A stretch of DNA of 64,000 bases from Pseudomethylobacillus aquaticus (lineage in GTDB: Bacteria > Pseudomonadota > Gammaproteobacteria > Burkholderiales > Methylophilaceae), in NCBI RefSeq assembly GCF_003730115.1, contig NZ_RJVP01000007.1, positions 1-64,000 on the forward strand, read 5' to 3'. The notes below the pieces were generated by a model that saw only the letters and a program-made list of their open reading frames with translations, searched no databases and was not told where the DNA came from. The translations under genes and the position numbers were made by a program. Positions 1 to 10,175 of this stretch are shown here, piece by piece (positions within the stretch are counted from its first letter, which is position 1; every line of letters starts with the position of its first letter).

Positions 1-18
1 CTGTTGAACACTACTCAT
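1..18 (-). CDS. N-terminal fragment of a gene leaving the window
   Basis: On the minus strand an ATG at 18-16 opens six codons (MSSVQQ) that run off the left edge. It is preceded by AGGAG seven bases upstream, a strong ribosome binding site, so a real gene probably starts here. Nothing can be said about its function. Transcription would come from 19-148, which holds no other gene. Confidence 0.5.
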
Positions 19-148
19 GGGGTTACTCCTCTGCGCTTACGCGCTTGGTTGATAAAGATTCGCACCTCTATCAAACCGGGTAACCCCACCCTTTGGCAAG
101 GTCCTACTGTCAGATCAAATCGGAACTACTACAATTAAGCAGCAAAGC

Positions 149-910
149 TTACTTGACTACAGCTCTTAATACTTTGATCTGCTCATCGAGTTGCGTCAGA
201 TCATTCGTTAATGAATCTTGCAGTTTTTGGTCTTTCTTATTCACATCCATGGATTCACGAACGCCTAGCAAGTTTTGCAACTGAAGTTTTCGTTGCTCCA
301 GTTGCATCAGTTTGCTAACGGGTGAAGTCTCGGTTCCTTCCTTGAGCGCAAGCTCTAAGCCCGTCATGAACGAACAGCTCTGGTGAAAATCAAGCAGGTC
401 ATAATCAAGTTGGCTTAATGAGGACTGTCCTGTAGTCAAAGTTTGACGTAGCGCGCTACCTTTTGTCGCACGCACCTCGCTTATCTTGGTCGCAATCGCC
501 GTTGTAATCATATTTTTGTATACGGTCTCATTGACAAGTGACTTTCCTGAACTAGTGAATGCTGAAATAGCAGACAGGGTAGATGCCTGGCCACCTGTAC
601 TTATTGCAGCCCAGCCCGAAGTGAGTGCAGCCAAAGTGCCGGTAGAGATATTAAAGGCTGCTTCGTTACCATAGATACTGCTGACATGCTCGGTACAAAG
701 ATGGATCGATTGCATCATCGCCTTGTTCACAGCTTCCGTTTTGCAGTCAACCTCAGGGGTCCCCGTCTTACACACTTTATAATAATCGCTTACGTTCGTA
801 TCCAGCTTACCAACCGAATAACCTTTGTAAAACTGATTACGCATACTGTTCTGCAAAGTCCCACACGCGCAAAGCGCGATGCACAACAGGCAAATAATTG
901 TCATTTTCAT
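149..910 (-). CDS. Predicted lipoprotein of unknown function
   Basis: This 253-residue protein starts with a short basic end, a hydrophobic stretch and a lipobox (LCAC-G), so it should be exported and lipidated at Cys16. The mature part is polar and mostly helical in character. It contains a Gly/Ala/Ser-rich middle, around residues 85-125, that could be a membrane-inserting or glycine-zipper-like segment. The C-terminal third is rich in Leu, Gln and charged residues and may form a coiled coil. I do not recognise the family. It stands alone: kup lies upstream on the same strand, separated by 248 bases and a terminator hairpin. No function is proposed. Confidence 0.75.
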   Translation of the reverse strand: MKMTIICLLCIALCACGTLQNSMRNQFYKGYSVGKLDTNVSDYYKVCKTGTPEVDCKTEAVNKAMMQSIHLCTEHVSSIYGNEAAFNISTGTLAALTSGWAAISTGGQASTLSAISAFTSSGKSLVNETVYKNMITTAIATKISEVRATKGSALRQTLTTGQSSLSQLDYDLLDFHQSCSFMTGLELALKEGTETSPVSKLMQLEQRKLQLQNLLGVRESMDVNKKDQKLQDSLTNDLTQLDEQIKVLRAVVK

Positions 911-1030
911 GTGTGTTCTCCCTGATGTAATTTATTCAGAGGGTGATCATATACATTGCAAAAATAGATTACCCACCACCTCTTGTTTTCTATTCCTCAA
1001 TAGTAAAAAAAACAATACTTCTATAATGAA

Positions 1031-1070
1031 AATAAAGCCTGATACCACTTATGTGGTATCAAGCTTTATT
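1031..1070 (-). terminator. Long hairpin downstream of kup
   Basis: An almost perfect inverted repeat (core GATACCAC / GTGGTATC, extended by AATAAAGC / GCTTTATT with one mismatch) has a four-base loop. Read on the minus strand it is followed by a T-rich run, which fits an intrinsic terminator for kup about 90 bases past its stop. It separates kup from the lipoprotein gene. Confidence 0.7.
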
Positions 1071-1158
1071 GCATACAAGCAAATTTTCAGAGGATATCTA
1101 CTTCGGATACGCCGCAGTTTTATTCAACACACGGCTATAACGAGCCTGCCCCACAAGG

Positions 1159-3048
1159 CTAGATATGCACCCTGGACCCCAGCTCGATCACGCTATTGAG
1201 CGGGATATTGAAATACTCCACCACGCTGCTGGCGTTACGTGACATCAGCGCAAACAGGTTCTCACGCCACTTGGCCATCTGCCCATCCGCGATCGGCACC
1301 ACCACTTCGCGGCTGATGAAGTAGGAGGTTGCGAACAGGTCGATCTCCACGCCAGACAGTTGCAGCGCACCCAGCGCCTGCGGGATATCCGGCCTGTCCA
1401 TAAAGCCGTAACGCAGCGTGATCTGCCAGAAGCCTTGCGCCAGCGCGCTGACCTGCGCGCGTTCGCGTGCAGGCACTTGCGGTACATCGTCAAACAGCAC
1501 TGTCACCAGCAGGTTGGTTTGATGCAGCACCTGGTTGTGTTTGAGGTTGTGCATCAGCGCTTGTGGCGCGCTGCTGGGGTCGGATACCAGGAACACGGCG
1601 GTGCGCTCCACGCGCCGCACGCCGCTACGCCCCAGGTGCGCGATGAAATCTTCCAGTTTTGGGTCATCTTGCTTGATGCGTTGCAGCAGCATCTGGCGGC
1701 CCTGTTTCCAGGTCCACATGATGAGCAGCAGCACCAGGCTGAGCGCTACCGGGAACCAGCCGCCCTGCAGGAATTTCACCGAGGTGGAGGCCAGCAGCAT
1801 GCCGTCCAGCAACATGAAGAAGCCGGTCGCGCTTGCCGCCAGCCACAGCGGATAGCGCCAGCCATGACGGATCACAAAAAAGGTCAGCAAGGTGGTGATG
1901 AGCATGGTGCCGGTGACCGCGATGCCGTAGGCCGTGGCCAGCGCCGAAGAGCTACCAAAGTTGACGGTCACGATGATCACGCCCAGCAACAGCAGCCAGT
2001 TGATGGCGGGCATGTAGATCTGGCCGGACTCGGCGGCCGAGGTCTGCACGATGCGCATGCGCGGCAGGAAACCCAGCTGCATGGCCTGACGCGTCACCGA
2101 ATACGCGCCGGAGATCACTGCTTGTGACGCGATGATGGTGGCCAGCGTGGCCAGGATCACCGCCGGGATCAGCAAAGGCTCCGGGAAGGAAAGATAGAAC
2201 GGGTTGCTGACCGCCTCCGGCTTGCGCAGCAGCAACGCGCCCTGCCCCAGATAATTCAGCGCCAGGCCAGGCAACACCAAACCAGTCCAGGCGATGCGGA
2301 TGGCAGGACGACCGAAGTGGCCCATGTCGGCATACAGCGCCTCGGCACCAGTGATGGCCAGCACGATGGCACCCACCGCCAAAAACACGCCGGGGCCGCG
2401 ATCCGTCAGGAACTGGAACGCATACATGGGGTTAAGCGCCGCCAGGATACCGGGGGTCTGACTTATATGCCAAATGCCTATCGCACCCAGCACCGTGAAC
2501 CAGACGATGATGATAGGCCCGAACGCGCCACCTACCACGCTGGTGCCGTAGCGCTGCAAGGCAAACAAGGCGATCAGGATGGTCACCGAGATCGGCAACA
2601 CATAGTCGGCCAGGGCAGGCGCGGCGATCTGCAGGCCTTCCACCGCCGACAATACCGAGATGGCCGGTGTGAGGATGCTGTCCCCGTAGAACAGCGCCGC
2701 ACCGAACACGCCGATCAGCATCAGCCATTTACGTGTGGGTGACGCGGCGTTGACCGAGGACAAGGCCAGCGCCAGCAGTGCCATGATGCCGCCTTCGCCT
2801 TTATTGTCTGCGCGCAGCACCAGCAGCACATATTTGAGGGTGACCACCAGCATCAGCGCCCAGAACACGGATGAAATGGCGCCCAGGATGTTGGCCTGAG
2901 TAAGCGCCACGCCAGTGTGCGTGGCAAAGATCTCTTTGATGGTATACAGCGGGCTGGTGCCGATGTCGCCGTAAACGACACCGATGGCGCCCAGTGTTAG
3001 CGCTGCGGTGGTGCTGCGTTTGATGGCAGCATCTGAGGTGTGTGGCAT
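1159..3048 (-). CDS. kup: Kup low-affinity potassium uptake protein
   Basis: A 629-residue protein of the Kup/HAK/KT family, close to the usual length of about 620. The N-terminal [14 protein letters not shown] motif is the family signature. About twelve hydrophobic segments span residues 15-455, followed by a soluble C-terminal domain. Kup imports K+ with protons across the inner membrane. The start is supported by GGAGG five bases before the ATG. A two-component system of the Kdp type lies directly downstream, although no kdpFABC pump is present in the window. Potassium control of that pair acting on this region is an inference from neighbourhood only. Confidence 0.95.
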   Translation of the reverse strand: MPHTSDAAIKRSTTAALTLGAIGVVYGDIGTSPLYTIKEIFATHTGVALTQANILGAISSVFWALMLVVTLKYVLLVLRADNKGEGGIMALLALALSSVNAASPTRKWLMLIGVFGAALFYGDSILTPAISVLSAVEGLQIAAPALADYVLPISVTILIALFALQRYGTSVVGGAFGPIIIVWFTVLGAIGIWHISQTPGILAALNPMYAFQFLTDRGPGVFLAVGAIVLAITGAEALYADMGHFGRPAIRIAWTGLVLPGLALNYLGQGALLLRKPEAVSNPFYLSFPEPLLIPAVILATLATIIASQAVISGAYSVTRQAMQLGFLPRMRIVQTSAAESGQIYMPAINWLLLLGVIIVTVNFGSSSALATAYGIAVTGTMLITTLLTFFVIRHGWRYPLWLAASATGFFMLLDGMLLASTSVKFLQGGWFPVALSLVLLLIMWTWKQGRQMLLQRIKQDDPKLEDFIAHLGRSGVRRVERTAVFLVSDPSSAPQALMHNLKHNQVLHQTNLLVTVLFDDVPQVPARERAQVSALAQGFWQITLRYGFMDRPDIPQALGALQLSGVEIDLFATSYFISREVVVPIADGQMAKWRENLFALMSRNASSVVEYFNIPLNSVIELGSRVHI

Positions 3049-3209
3049 GATGGCCTCCGGGTTTCAGGAGTGCCTATTGACGCATGGCCGGTATATCAAG
3101 CGCATAAACGCGCGCTGTTTACAGGCTAAATTCAGGCGCTGTTTTCAAGGCTGTGGGCTATAGCATGCCGTTCTGAAAAAGCCGTTCCGAAAAGCAGGGC
3201 AATCCCGGC

Positions 3210-3914
3210 CTAGCTGGCCGCCAGCCGGTAGCCTATGCCCAACTCGGTGATCAGATAACGCGGCGCAGCCGGGTCACGCTCGATCTTGGCGCGCAAGCGC
3301 CCCATGTGGATACGCAGGTAATGGGTGTCATCCACATATTCCGCACCCCACACCGCCTGCAGCAATTGCCGGTGTGTCATCACGCGACCGGCATGCTGCG
3401 CCAACTGCATGAGCAGTTTGTATTCCAGCGGGCTCAAGTGCAGCGTCTCGCCGTGCAGGCGCACCAGGCCATCGGCCAGATCGATCTGCAGCGCCTCGAC
3501 CAGATAACGCTGGTCGCGCAGCTGCATGCGCTCCATGCGCCGCAAGGCCACACGGATACGCGCCAGCAGTTCGTCCACACCGAAGGGCTTGGCCAGATAA
3601 TCGTCCGCACCCTGGTTCAGGCACTGCACTTTATCCTGCTCGGACTGGCGCGCACTGAGCACCAGGATGGGCCGGTCGGAGCGTGCACGCAGCGTCTGGA
3701 TCAAGCTCAGGCCATCGCCATCCGGCAGGCCCAAGTCCAGGATCAGCATGGCAGGCTGCTTGTCCTGCCACAGCTGCAGCGCCTCAGCGAGCGTGCGTGC
3801 CAGCAGCGGCACATAGCCTGCAGCACGCAAGGACAACTGCAGAAAATCACGGATCTGCGCATCGTCTTCCACCACCAGCAGGCTGTGTACAGAGACAGGA
3901 GAGGGGTTCATCAT
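3210..3914 (-). CDS. kdpE: KdpE-type response regulator
   Basis: This 234-residue protein has an N-terminal receiver domain (acidic pair VVEDDA near residue 16, phosphoacceptor Asp in LILDLGLPDG near residue 60, conserved Lys in YLAKPFG) and a C-terminal OmpR-type winged helix ending in a typical ELGIGYRL. It most resembles KdpE. Its start overlaps the stop of the sensor kinase by four bases (ATGA), so the two are translationally coupled. In classical systems KdpE drives kdpFABC under potassium limitation or osmotic stress. That operon is not seen here, so the target is unknown; kup lies just downstream. Confidence 0.88.
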   Translation of the reverse strand: MMNPSPVSVHSLLVVEDDAQIRDFLQLSLRAAGYVPLLARTLAEALQLWQDKQPAMLILDLGLPDGDGLSLIQTLRARSDRPILVLSARQSEQDKVQCLNQGADDYLAKPFGVDELLARIRVALRRMERMQLRDQRYLVEALQIDLADGLVRLHGETLHLSPLEYKLLMQLAQHAGRVMTHRQLLQAVWGAEYVDDTHYLRIHMGRLRAKIERDPAAPRYLITELGIGYRLAAS

Positions 3915-5389
3915 GCTGGCACCGTTTGCGGCGGAAACACCAGGCTGACCACGCTGCCGCCACCGTCACGGGCTGTGATGCAGAGCTCGGCCTGATGCAG
4001 CCCGGCAATGGCCTGCACGATGGCCAGCCCCAGGCCAAACCCGCGCCCTTGTCGCACACGTCCGGGCTGCAAAGGCTGGGCGAATCGCTCGATGCTGTTC
4101 ACGCTGAACCCCGCCGGGAAGCCTGGACCACGGTCCGCCACCGCCAGTCGCACGCGGCCATCCAGCCTATACGCTTGTATCAGCAACGGCGCGCTACCCT
4201 GATGTTGCACCAGTGCGTTGTCGATCAGGTTGGCCAGTGCCTGTGTCAGCAGGCGCGCATCGGCACGGATCAGCAGTTCGCTGCCCACTTCGGCCTGCAA
4301 TTCCACAGTCGTGACACGCTGACGGTAACGTGCCAGCACATCGGCCACGATCTCCTCTGCCGATTGCCAGTCCAGCGTGATCGACCTATCAGCCTGACCC
4401 AGCCGCACCAGCCCGAGGATGTTGTCGGTGGCGTCATCCAGATATAGCGCTTCGCTACGGATAGCCTGCAGCAGACGCTGCTGCGCGGCGGCATCCAGCG
4501 CGTCGGCCTGATACAGCAAAGTGCTGCTGGCGCCCAGGATGGCCGTGAGCGGCGTGCGCATGTCATGCGAAAGGGAGGATAGCAAGGTGTTATGCAGCGC
4601 CTCGCGCTCGGCTTTGCGCTCCAGGGCACGTGCCTCGGCTTGAGTGTTGAGCCGCTGGTAAGCCAGGCCGATCTGGCCCAGCAGGCTGCGTAACTGCGGC
4701 AGCCAGTCACTGGCTGCAGTGGATGGCGGCAACCATAACACGGGCGCCTCACTGGGCAATTGCAGCAAGGGCAGCAAACTGCTTTCCGCTTCCGGCCAGT
4801 TGGCGGTGCCCGGCCCCAAGGCTTTGCCGTTCTGCATCACCCAGCGCACTGCCGCCGGATTGACCGTGATGGGCTCACCTGTTGGTTCCAACGAACTCAG
4901 CGTACCGTCCAGCTGCAAACGCAGCATCTGCATGGGCAAACCGGTATGCAAGCGCAGCAGCGCCGTGCTGCTGCGCAACATGGCCTGGGCGTCATCGCAC
5001 AAGGCCAGGTGGTCAGCCAGCTGGCGAGCCAGTTCGGCTTGTGCGCGTGCCGCTTCGGCCTGCTGTGTCTGCTGACGCAAGCGCCGCACCAGCGAGGTGA
5101 CCACCAGCGCCAGTAATAAAAACCCCGCCAGTGCTGCCCAGGAGGCCAGGTCGGCAACCGCAAAGGTATAGCGCGGGTCTATCAGAAAGTAATTGATGGT
5201 GATGCTGGCGATGACCGCCATGCCCAGCGCAGGCCACAACGGCAAACGGCAGGCGGCCAGCAGCATCACCGCAAGGTACAACATCAGGCTGGTGGCCATG
5301 CCCAGCACGGCAAACTGCGCATGGGCGAGCCAGGTCACCAAGGCCAGCAACACCAGGATGAACAGCGCGTCTAGCCAGGCAGCTCTCAT
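3911..5389 (-). CDS. kdpD: Short KdpD-type sensor histidine kinase
   Basis: This 492-residue kinase begins directly with the four-helix DUF4118 membrane domain (residues about 5-105). A linker with coiled-coil and GAF-like character follows, then HisKA with the H-box (SSLSHDMRTPLT), an N-box (NLIDNAL) and G-boxes (DRGPGFP, GFGLGLA). All catalytic motifs are intact. Full-length KdpD has about 900 residues because of an N-terminal KdpD sensor plus a universal stress domain. Both are absent here, and the bases upstream lead straight to a neighbouring gene. So this is a naturally short form that cannot use the N-terminal nucleotide-binding module for sensing. Confidence 0.88.
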   Translation of the reverse strand: MRAAWLDALFILVLLALVTWLAHAQFAVLGMATSLMLYLAVMLLAACRLPLWPALGMAVIASITINYFLIDPRYTFAVADLASWAALAGFLLLALVVTSLVRRLRQQTQQAEAARAQAELARQLADHLALCDDAQAMLRSSTALLRLHTGLPMQMLRLQLDGTLSSLEPTGEPITVNPAAVRWVMQNGKALGPGTANWPEAESSLLPLLQLPSEAPVLWLPPSTAASDWLPQLRSLLGQIGLAYQRLNTQAEARALERKAEREALHNTLLSSLSHDMRTPLTAILGASSTLLYQADALDAAAQQRLLQAIRSEALYLDDATDNILGLVRLGQADRSITLDWQSAEEIVADVLARYRQRVTTVELQAEVGSELLIRADARLLTQALANLIDNALVQHQGSAPLLIQAYRLDGRVRLAVADRGPGFPAGFSVNSIERFAQPLQPGRVRQGRGFGLGLAIVQAIAGLHQAELCITARDGGGSVVSLVFPPQTVPA

Positions 5390-5458
5390 ACGGAATCAGA
5401 AGGAATCACGATAGCGCCATCATACACGCGGCGCAGGGCAGCAATCGGCTTGCAGCGC

Positions 5459-6607
5459 TCAACCAGGGCGCATGGAACGGTACATCTGGCTGCGCTCGCG
5501 CTTGCTCAGCACCAACTGCCACAACTGCCCCTGGCGTGAGCGGAAGTAAGCCGCGCAGCACATCAGGTAATACTTCCACATGCGGTAGAACACCATGTCG
5601 TAGCGGTGTTGCAGGCCGGGCCAGGCGCGGTCGAAATTCTCCCACCAGGCCATCAGGGTCTTGTCGTAATCCTGGCCGAAGTTGTGCCAGTCCTCGATGA
5701 TGAAGCGATTCTCCAGCACATGGGCCAGCTGGCGCGCCGAAGGCACTTTACCGTTAGGGAAGATGTACTGCTCTATCCACGGATCGGTACGGTAGGAAGT
5801 GCGGTAATTGCCTATGGTGTGCAGCAGGAACAGGCCGTCCGTCTTGAGCAGGCGCGAGGCGGTGTCGAAATACACCGGGTAGTTCTTCTGGCCTACATGC
5901 TCGAACATGCCCACCGACACGAGCTTGTCGAACTTGCCGGCCAGCTGCCGGTAATCCATCAGCTCGATGCGCACTGGCAGCCCGGCACAGCGCTGCTGCG
6001 CCAGTTTCTGCTGTTCCACTGACACGGTCACGCCCAGCACTTCGGCGCCGTAATGCCGCGCGGCATGGGCCGCCAGACCACCCCAGCCGCAGCCGATCTC
6101 CAGCAGCCGTTCACCCGGCTGCAACTGCAGCTTGCGGCAGATCATGTCCAGCTTGTGGGTCTGGGCCTCGGCAAGTTGATGGGCATGCTGCCAGTAGCCG
6201 CAGGAGTAACTCATGGTGGGGTCCAGCATGGCCTCGAACACATCATTGCCAATGTCGTAGTGCGCCTCTGCCACCTGGAACGCGCGCTGCTGCGACTGCA
6301 GATTGAACGCGCGGTGGCGGATCACCGCCCATAACAAGCGCAGCCTGGCCCAGCCACCCAGCTTGTTGTCCACGCCTGCTTGCAACAGGCGCAGCATGGT
6401 CTCGTCCAGCGCAGCGGACTGCCATTGCCCCTGCATATAGGCCTGCCCGAAGCCCAGCGAGCCACGCGACAGGATCTGTCGATACACCTTGTCATCACTG
6501 ACCTGGATATCCCAGGGGGCATCCCCGTTCAGGGTGATGCCCGCCTCGGCGAACAATGCGACCAGCACTTCCGGCGGTCGCTGCTTGGATGCTAGACCAT
6601 TTGCCAT
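5459..6607 (-). CDS. cfa: Cyclopropane-fatty-acyl-phospholipid synthase
   Basis: A 382-residue protein of the Cfa/CMAS family. It has an N-terminal lipid-binding region of about 110 residues followed by a SAM-dependent methyltransferase fold with motif I LLEIGCGWGGLA, then YDIGNDVFEAMLD and the MFEHVGQKNY motif that are typical of bacterial CFA synthases. It transfers a methylene group from S-adenosylmethionine onto unsaturated acyl chains of membrane phospholipids, usually in stationary phase or acid stress. It stands downstream of a FadL-type gene on the same strand, with 153 bases between them, and is probably separately transcribed. Confidence 0.95.
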   Translation of the reverse strand: MANGLASKQRPPEVLVALFAEAGITLNGDAPWDIQVSDDKVYRQILSRGSLGFGQAYMQGQWQSAALDETMLRLLQAGVDNKLGGWARLRLLWAVIRHRAFNLQSQQRAFQVAEAHYDIGNDVFEAMLDPTMSYSCGYWQHAHQLAEAQTHKLDMICRKLQLQPGERLLEIGCGWGGLAAHAARHYGAEVLGVTVSVEQQKLAQQRCAGLPVRIELMDYRQLAGKFDKLVSVGMFEHVGQKNYPVYFDTASRLLKTDGLFLLHTIGNYRTSYRTDPWIEQYIFPNGKVPSARQLAHVLENRFIIEDWHNFGQDYDKTLMAWWENFDRAWPGLQHRYDMVFYRMWKYYLMCCAAYFRSRQGQLWQLVLSKRERSQMYRSMRPG

Positions 6608-6760
6608 GTTGTGTAAGGGAGTCGTTGTCTGACGCCTTTAACATAGCATTGCCTGGCACTCATTGACTAGCCACCTGCCCACAAACTACGTCGAATTACG
6701 GAGTGCTGTTGCAGAATGCAAAGCAGCCAGTTTGCTGGCCGATGACCTGGCGGGTCCGGA

Positions 6761-8041
6761 CTAGAGTTTCCAGCCGTAGGCGATGCCCAGCGCGTTCTGG
6801 TTCATGCGCAGATCCGCCTCACCGCCACCGAACGGGGCAGCCGGGATGGAGCCACTGCCAGACACACGTTCGCTGAAGGCATGCGCGAAGAAGAACGACA
6901 ACTCTGCCTTGTTTTGCAACGTCCAGGTGGCACCCAGCGTGACATGATCCTGCACCACGCCCGGCGCCAGGATATTGAACAGTGTCTCGCTGCGGCGGAT
7001 GGGTTGCGAGCTGTGGTCATACCCGGCACGCAGGGTCAGGCTATCGCTGTAGGCATACTGCGCGCCCAGCTTGAACACCGTCACATCTTGCCAGCCGAAC
7101 CCTGGCCCGTTCGCCGAGCCCACGGCATTGCCTGCAAACAGATTGCTCAAGGACAGATTACCGATGGCATCCACATCCGAATACAAGATGCGCTGCACGT
7201 CCGCCGCAATGGTCAGCCTGGGCGTGGTCTTGATGGCGATACCGACACCGTAGTTAGCCGGGATGTCGATATCGCCGCCCTCCGCGAACAGGCCACGGTA
7301 CTTGTCGAACTTGCTCATGTAGGTCTTGGTTTGATAGGTGGCCCCCAGTGTCACCGCATCGTTGACCTGGCCGATCCAGCCCAGGCGCAGGCCAGCGCCA
7401 TAGGAATTATCGTGACCGTTATCGGTGACCTTGCCCGGCGAGGCACTGAAAAATGGATTGTCGAAGTTCTGCAAGCCACGCGCTTCAAAACGCTGATAAG
7501 CGAGGTTCAGCGACAGGCCGATCACGTTGCGCTCGTTGAGACGCCATGTCGCGGTAGGGGCCACGATAAGCTGCGCGTAGTCGATGCCGGTGCGGCTGCC
7601 CGTGCCGTTGAAATACGGGATGCCATTTTTGTAGTCGGTGTTCATGCCGCCATTGCCATACACGCTCACACCCAGCGTCACCTGGTCACTGACGACACGG
7701 TTATAGCCAAACTCCGGGATGAAGAAATGCTCGGTGTCGTTGCCGTCATAACGGCCATCCAGCGCGCCGCTACCGCCTGCCGTATTGCGCAGCGTCACAT
7801 CACGGTCCGGGTTGAACCAGGTAAGGCCGAGGTCGATGCGGTCACCCACCAGCGCCATGCCAGCCGGGTTGGTAGCAGCCGCCAGCGCATCCTGCGGCAG
7901 GGCGATACCGACACCACCGATACCCAGCGCCTTGATGCCGTAGCCATGCGCAAAATAGCCATTGGTGGCGTGTGCCTGCCCCGCGGCCAACAGCGTAGCC
8001 AGCGTCAGACCTTGCAGCGAAAGACGTTTAAATGGATGCAT
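6761..8041 (-). CDS. OmpP1/FadL/TodX-type outer membrane transporter
   Basis: A 426-residue protein with a signal peptide cleaved after AGQAHA. It is followed by the FadL-family N-terminus (TNGYFAHGYGIKALG, then LPQDALAAATNPAGMA), which forms the plug of the barrel. Alternating beta segments run to the C-terminus, ending in GIAYGWKL. The family carries hydrophobic molecules such as long-chain fatty acids or aromatic compounds across the outer membrane. The substrate cannot be deduced here. It is separated from the upstream cysA gene by a strong terminator, so it is not part of the sulfate operon. Confidence 0.9.
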   Translation of the reverse strand: MHPFKRLSLQGLTLATLLAAGQAHATNGYFAHGYGIKALGIGGVGIALPQDALAAATNPAGMALVGDRIDLGLTWFNPDRDVTLRNTAGGSGALDGRYDGNDTEHFFIPEFGYNRVVSDQVTLGVSVYGNGGMNTDYKNGIPYFNGTGSRTGIDYAQLIVAPTATWRLNERNVIGLSLNLAYQRFEARGLQNFDNPFFSASPGKVTDNGHDNSYGAGLRLGWIGQVNDAVTLGATYQTKTYMSKFDKYRGLFAEGGDIDIPANYGVGIAIKTTPRLTIAADVQRILYSDVDAIGNLSLSNLFAGNAVGSANGPGFGWQDVTVFKLGAQYAYSDSLTLRAGYDHSSQPIRRSETLFNILAPGVVQDHVTLGATWTLQNKAELSFFFAHAFSERVSGSGSIPAAPFGGGEADLRMNQNALGIAYGWKL

Positions 8042-8061
8042 GTTTCAATACTCCTGTTCAG

Positions 8062-8100
8062 TCTAAAAAACAAAAAAGGCCAGTGCGTTTGCACTAGCCT
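8062..8100 (-). terminator. Intrinsic terminator of the cysTWA operon
   Basis: On the minus strand a ten-base-pair stem (AGGCTAGTGC / GCACTGGCCT) with an AAAC loop is followed directly by a T-rich tract, about 95 bases past the cysA stop. Confidence 0.85.
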
Positions 8101-8193
8101 CCTGTGGTCGGGTGGGCTTGCTGAGGCTTAAGGCGCTCGCCGTGATAGCACGCGCCTCAAGCTCAGTTGCTGTCGATCATGCTCACTTGTGGA

Positions 8194-9264
8194 TCAGGCG
8201 CTCTTCTGGTCCAGAAACACACGCACATTGCGCGGCTGTATGAACACACGGGCGCCTTCGGTAATGTCCAGCTCGCGGAAACGTTCCCGTGTCAGTTCGG
8301 CCTCGATCAGCTCGGTGTTGTCCGCGCGTTGCAGCTCCAGGCGTACCAGCGGGCCGATGGCGTGCACATAGGTCACCGTGGCCTCGAACGCAGGCTGACT
8401 ACCGCGCTCTTTCTGGATGTCGATGTCATGCGGACGCACATACGCAAAGGCGGCGCTGTCCTGGGTGTCATGGTGGCTGTCGATCTGCAGCTCGATGTCG
8501 GCGATGCTGGCACGACCGGCATTCACGCGGCTGTGGAACAGGTTCACATTGCCCAGGAACTGGTATACGAACGGGGACGCTGGCTTGTCATACACCTCCT
8601 GCGGCGTGCCGATCTGCTCCACCTTGCCGTGGTTCATCACCACGATGCGGTCCGCCACTTCCAGCGCTTCTTCCTGGTCGTGCGTCACGAACACACTGGT
8701 GATGTGCAGTTCATCATGCAGACGACGCAGCCAGCGGCGCAGGTCCTTGCGCACCTTGGCGTCCAGCGCACCGAACGGCTCGTCCAGCAGCAGCACTTTA
8801 GGCTCGACCGCGAGCGCGCGGGCCAGGGCGATACGCTGACGCTGACCACCAGACAATTGCGGTGGGTAGCGGTCTGCCAGCCAGTCCAGCTGCACCAGCT
8901 CCAGCAATTCATGTACGCGACGGTGGATCTCGGCATCGGTGGGGCGCGTGCTGCGCGGCCGCACACGCAGGCCGAAGGCCACGTTCTCGAACACGGTCAT
9001 GTGCCGGAACAGCGCATAGTGCTGGAACACGAAACCGACCTGGCGCTCGCGCACATCACGGTCTGTGGTATCCGTGCCGTTGAACAGGATATTGCCGGTG
9101 TCCGGGGTTTCCAGGCCCGCGATGATGCGCAGCAGCGTGGTCTTGCCGCAACCGGATGGCCCCAACAAGGCGACCAGTTCGCCGCTGGGCACATCCACAC
9201 TGACATCGTTCAGCGCGCTGAAGCTGCCAAAATTCTTGACTACATTCTTGATTGCAATACTCAT
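8194..9264 (-). CDS. cysA: Sulfate/thiosulfate ABC transporter ATPase CysA
   Basis: A 356-residue ABC ATPase with Walker [12 protein letters not shown], the signature [15 protein letters not shown], Walker [12 protein letters not shown] and the switch histidine in [11 protein letters not shown]. The C-terminal 120 residues form the TOBE-like regulatory domain of the CysA/PotA group. It powers sulfate import through CysT and CysW. The gene is last in the minus-strand operon cysT-cysW-cysA, two bases after cysW. The periplasmic binding protein is not adjacent; two sbp genes lie at 15.2 kb and 51.9 kb and would serve this transporter. Confidence 0.96.
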   Translation of the reverse strand: MSIAIKNVVKNFGSFSALNDVSVDVPSGELVALLGPSGCGKTTLLRIIAGLETPDTGNILFNGTDTTDRDVRERQVGFVFQHYALFRHMTVFENVAFGLRVRPRSTRPTDAEIHRRVHELLELVQLDWLADRYPPQLSGGQRQRIALARALAVEPKVLLLDEPFGALDAKVRKDLRRWLRRLHDELHITSVFVTHDQEEALEVADRIVVMNHGKVEQIGTPQEVYDKPASPFVYQFLGNVNLFHSRVNAGRASIADIELQIDSHHDTQDSAAFAYVRPHDIDIQKERGSQPAFEATVTYVHAIGPLVRLELQRADNTELIEAELTRERFRELDITEGARVFIQPRNVRVFLDQKSA

Positions 9265-9266
9265 GA

Positions 9267-10169
9267 TTATTCCTCAGCCAGTTTTTCGTTATCGCTGGCC
9301 TGACGCGCGGTCTGCCATTCGATGAAGCTCTTCAATGCCAATGTCACCAGTGCCAGCAGCGCCAGCAGGGAAGCCACGGCGAACGCTGCCGCGTAGTTGT
9401 ATTCGTTGTAGAGGATCTCCACATGCAGCGGCATGGTGTTGGTCAGGCCACGGATATGGCCGGACACCACCGACACCGCGCCGAACTCGCCCATGGCCCG
9501 AGCGTTGGTCAGGATGATGCCGTACAGCAGACCCCACTTGATATTGGGCAGCGTCACCTTCCAGAACACCTGCCAGCCGCTGGCACCCAGCACCAGACCA
9601 GCTTCTTCTTCGTCCTTGCCCTGGGCCTGCATCAGCGGGATCAGCTCTCGGGCGATGAACGGGAAGGTCACAAAGATGGTGGCCAGCACGATGCCGGGGA
9701 TGGCAAAGATCACCTTGAAATCATGCGCGGACATCCACTCGCCGAACCAGCCCTGCAACCCGAAGATCAGCACATAGATCAAACCAGCGATCACCGGCGA
9801 CACTGCGAACGGCAGGTCGATCAGCGTGATCAGCACGCTCTTGCCTCTGAACTCGAACTTGGCGATGGCCCAGGCCGCCGACACCCCGAACACCAGGTTG
9901 AGCGGCAGCGCGATGCCCGCCGCGATCAAGGTGAGCTTGATGGCCGACAGCGCATCCGGCTCGATCAGCGCATTGAGGTAGACCTCGTAGCCCTTGCGGA
10001 ACGCCTCGGTGAACACGGCAGCCAGCGGCACGAACAGGAACAGGGTAAGAAAAGCCAGTGACACGGCGATCAGGGCCCAGCGTATCCACGCCGGTTCCGA
10101 GGTGGCGCGGCTACGTGCCACCCTGGCGTTGTAGCGGCTGTATTGCGAAATATTCGTTACTCCAGACAT
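9267..10169 (-). CDS. cysW: Sulfate ABC transporter permease CysW
   Basis: A 300-residue inner membrane permease with about six transmembrane segments and the EAA loop ([16 protein letters not shown]) that contacts CysA. The sequence [15 protein letters not shown] after the loop is characteristic of CysW. It lies six bases downstream of cysT and two bases upstream of cysA. CysW and CysT form the heterodimeric channel for sulfate and thiosulfate. Confidence 0.95.
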   Translation of the reverse strand: MSGVTNISQYSRYNARVARSRATSEPAWIRWALIAVSLAFLTLFLFVPLAAVFTEAFRKGYEVYLNALIEPDALSAIKLTLIAAGIALPLNLVFGVSAAWAIAKFEFRGKSVLITLIDLPFAVSPVIAGLIYVLIFGLQGWFGEWMSAHDFKVIFAIPGIVLATIFVTFPFIARELIPLMQAQGKDEEEAGLVLGASGWQVFWKVTLPNIKWGLLYGIILTNARAMGEFGAVSVVSGHIRGLTNTMPLHVEILYNEYNYAAAFAVASLLALLALVTLALKSFIEWQTARQASDNEKLAEE

Positions 10170-10175
10170 GGCGGC

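Noticed and set aside
6881-9303. Long plus-strand open frames opposite the FadL-type gene and cysA
   Set aside because: They mirror well-identified minus-strand genes, have unusual Arg/His/Gln-rich composition and no ribosome sites. The same holds for long antisense frames at 25159-26202, 53190-54332 and 62465-63583.
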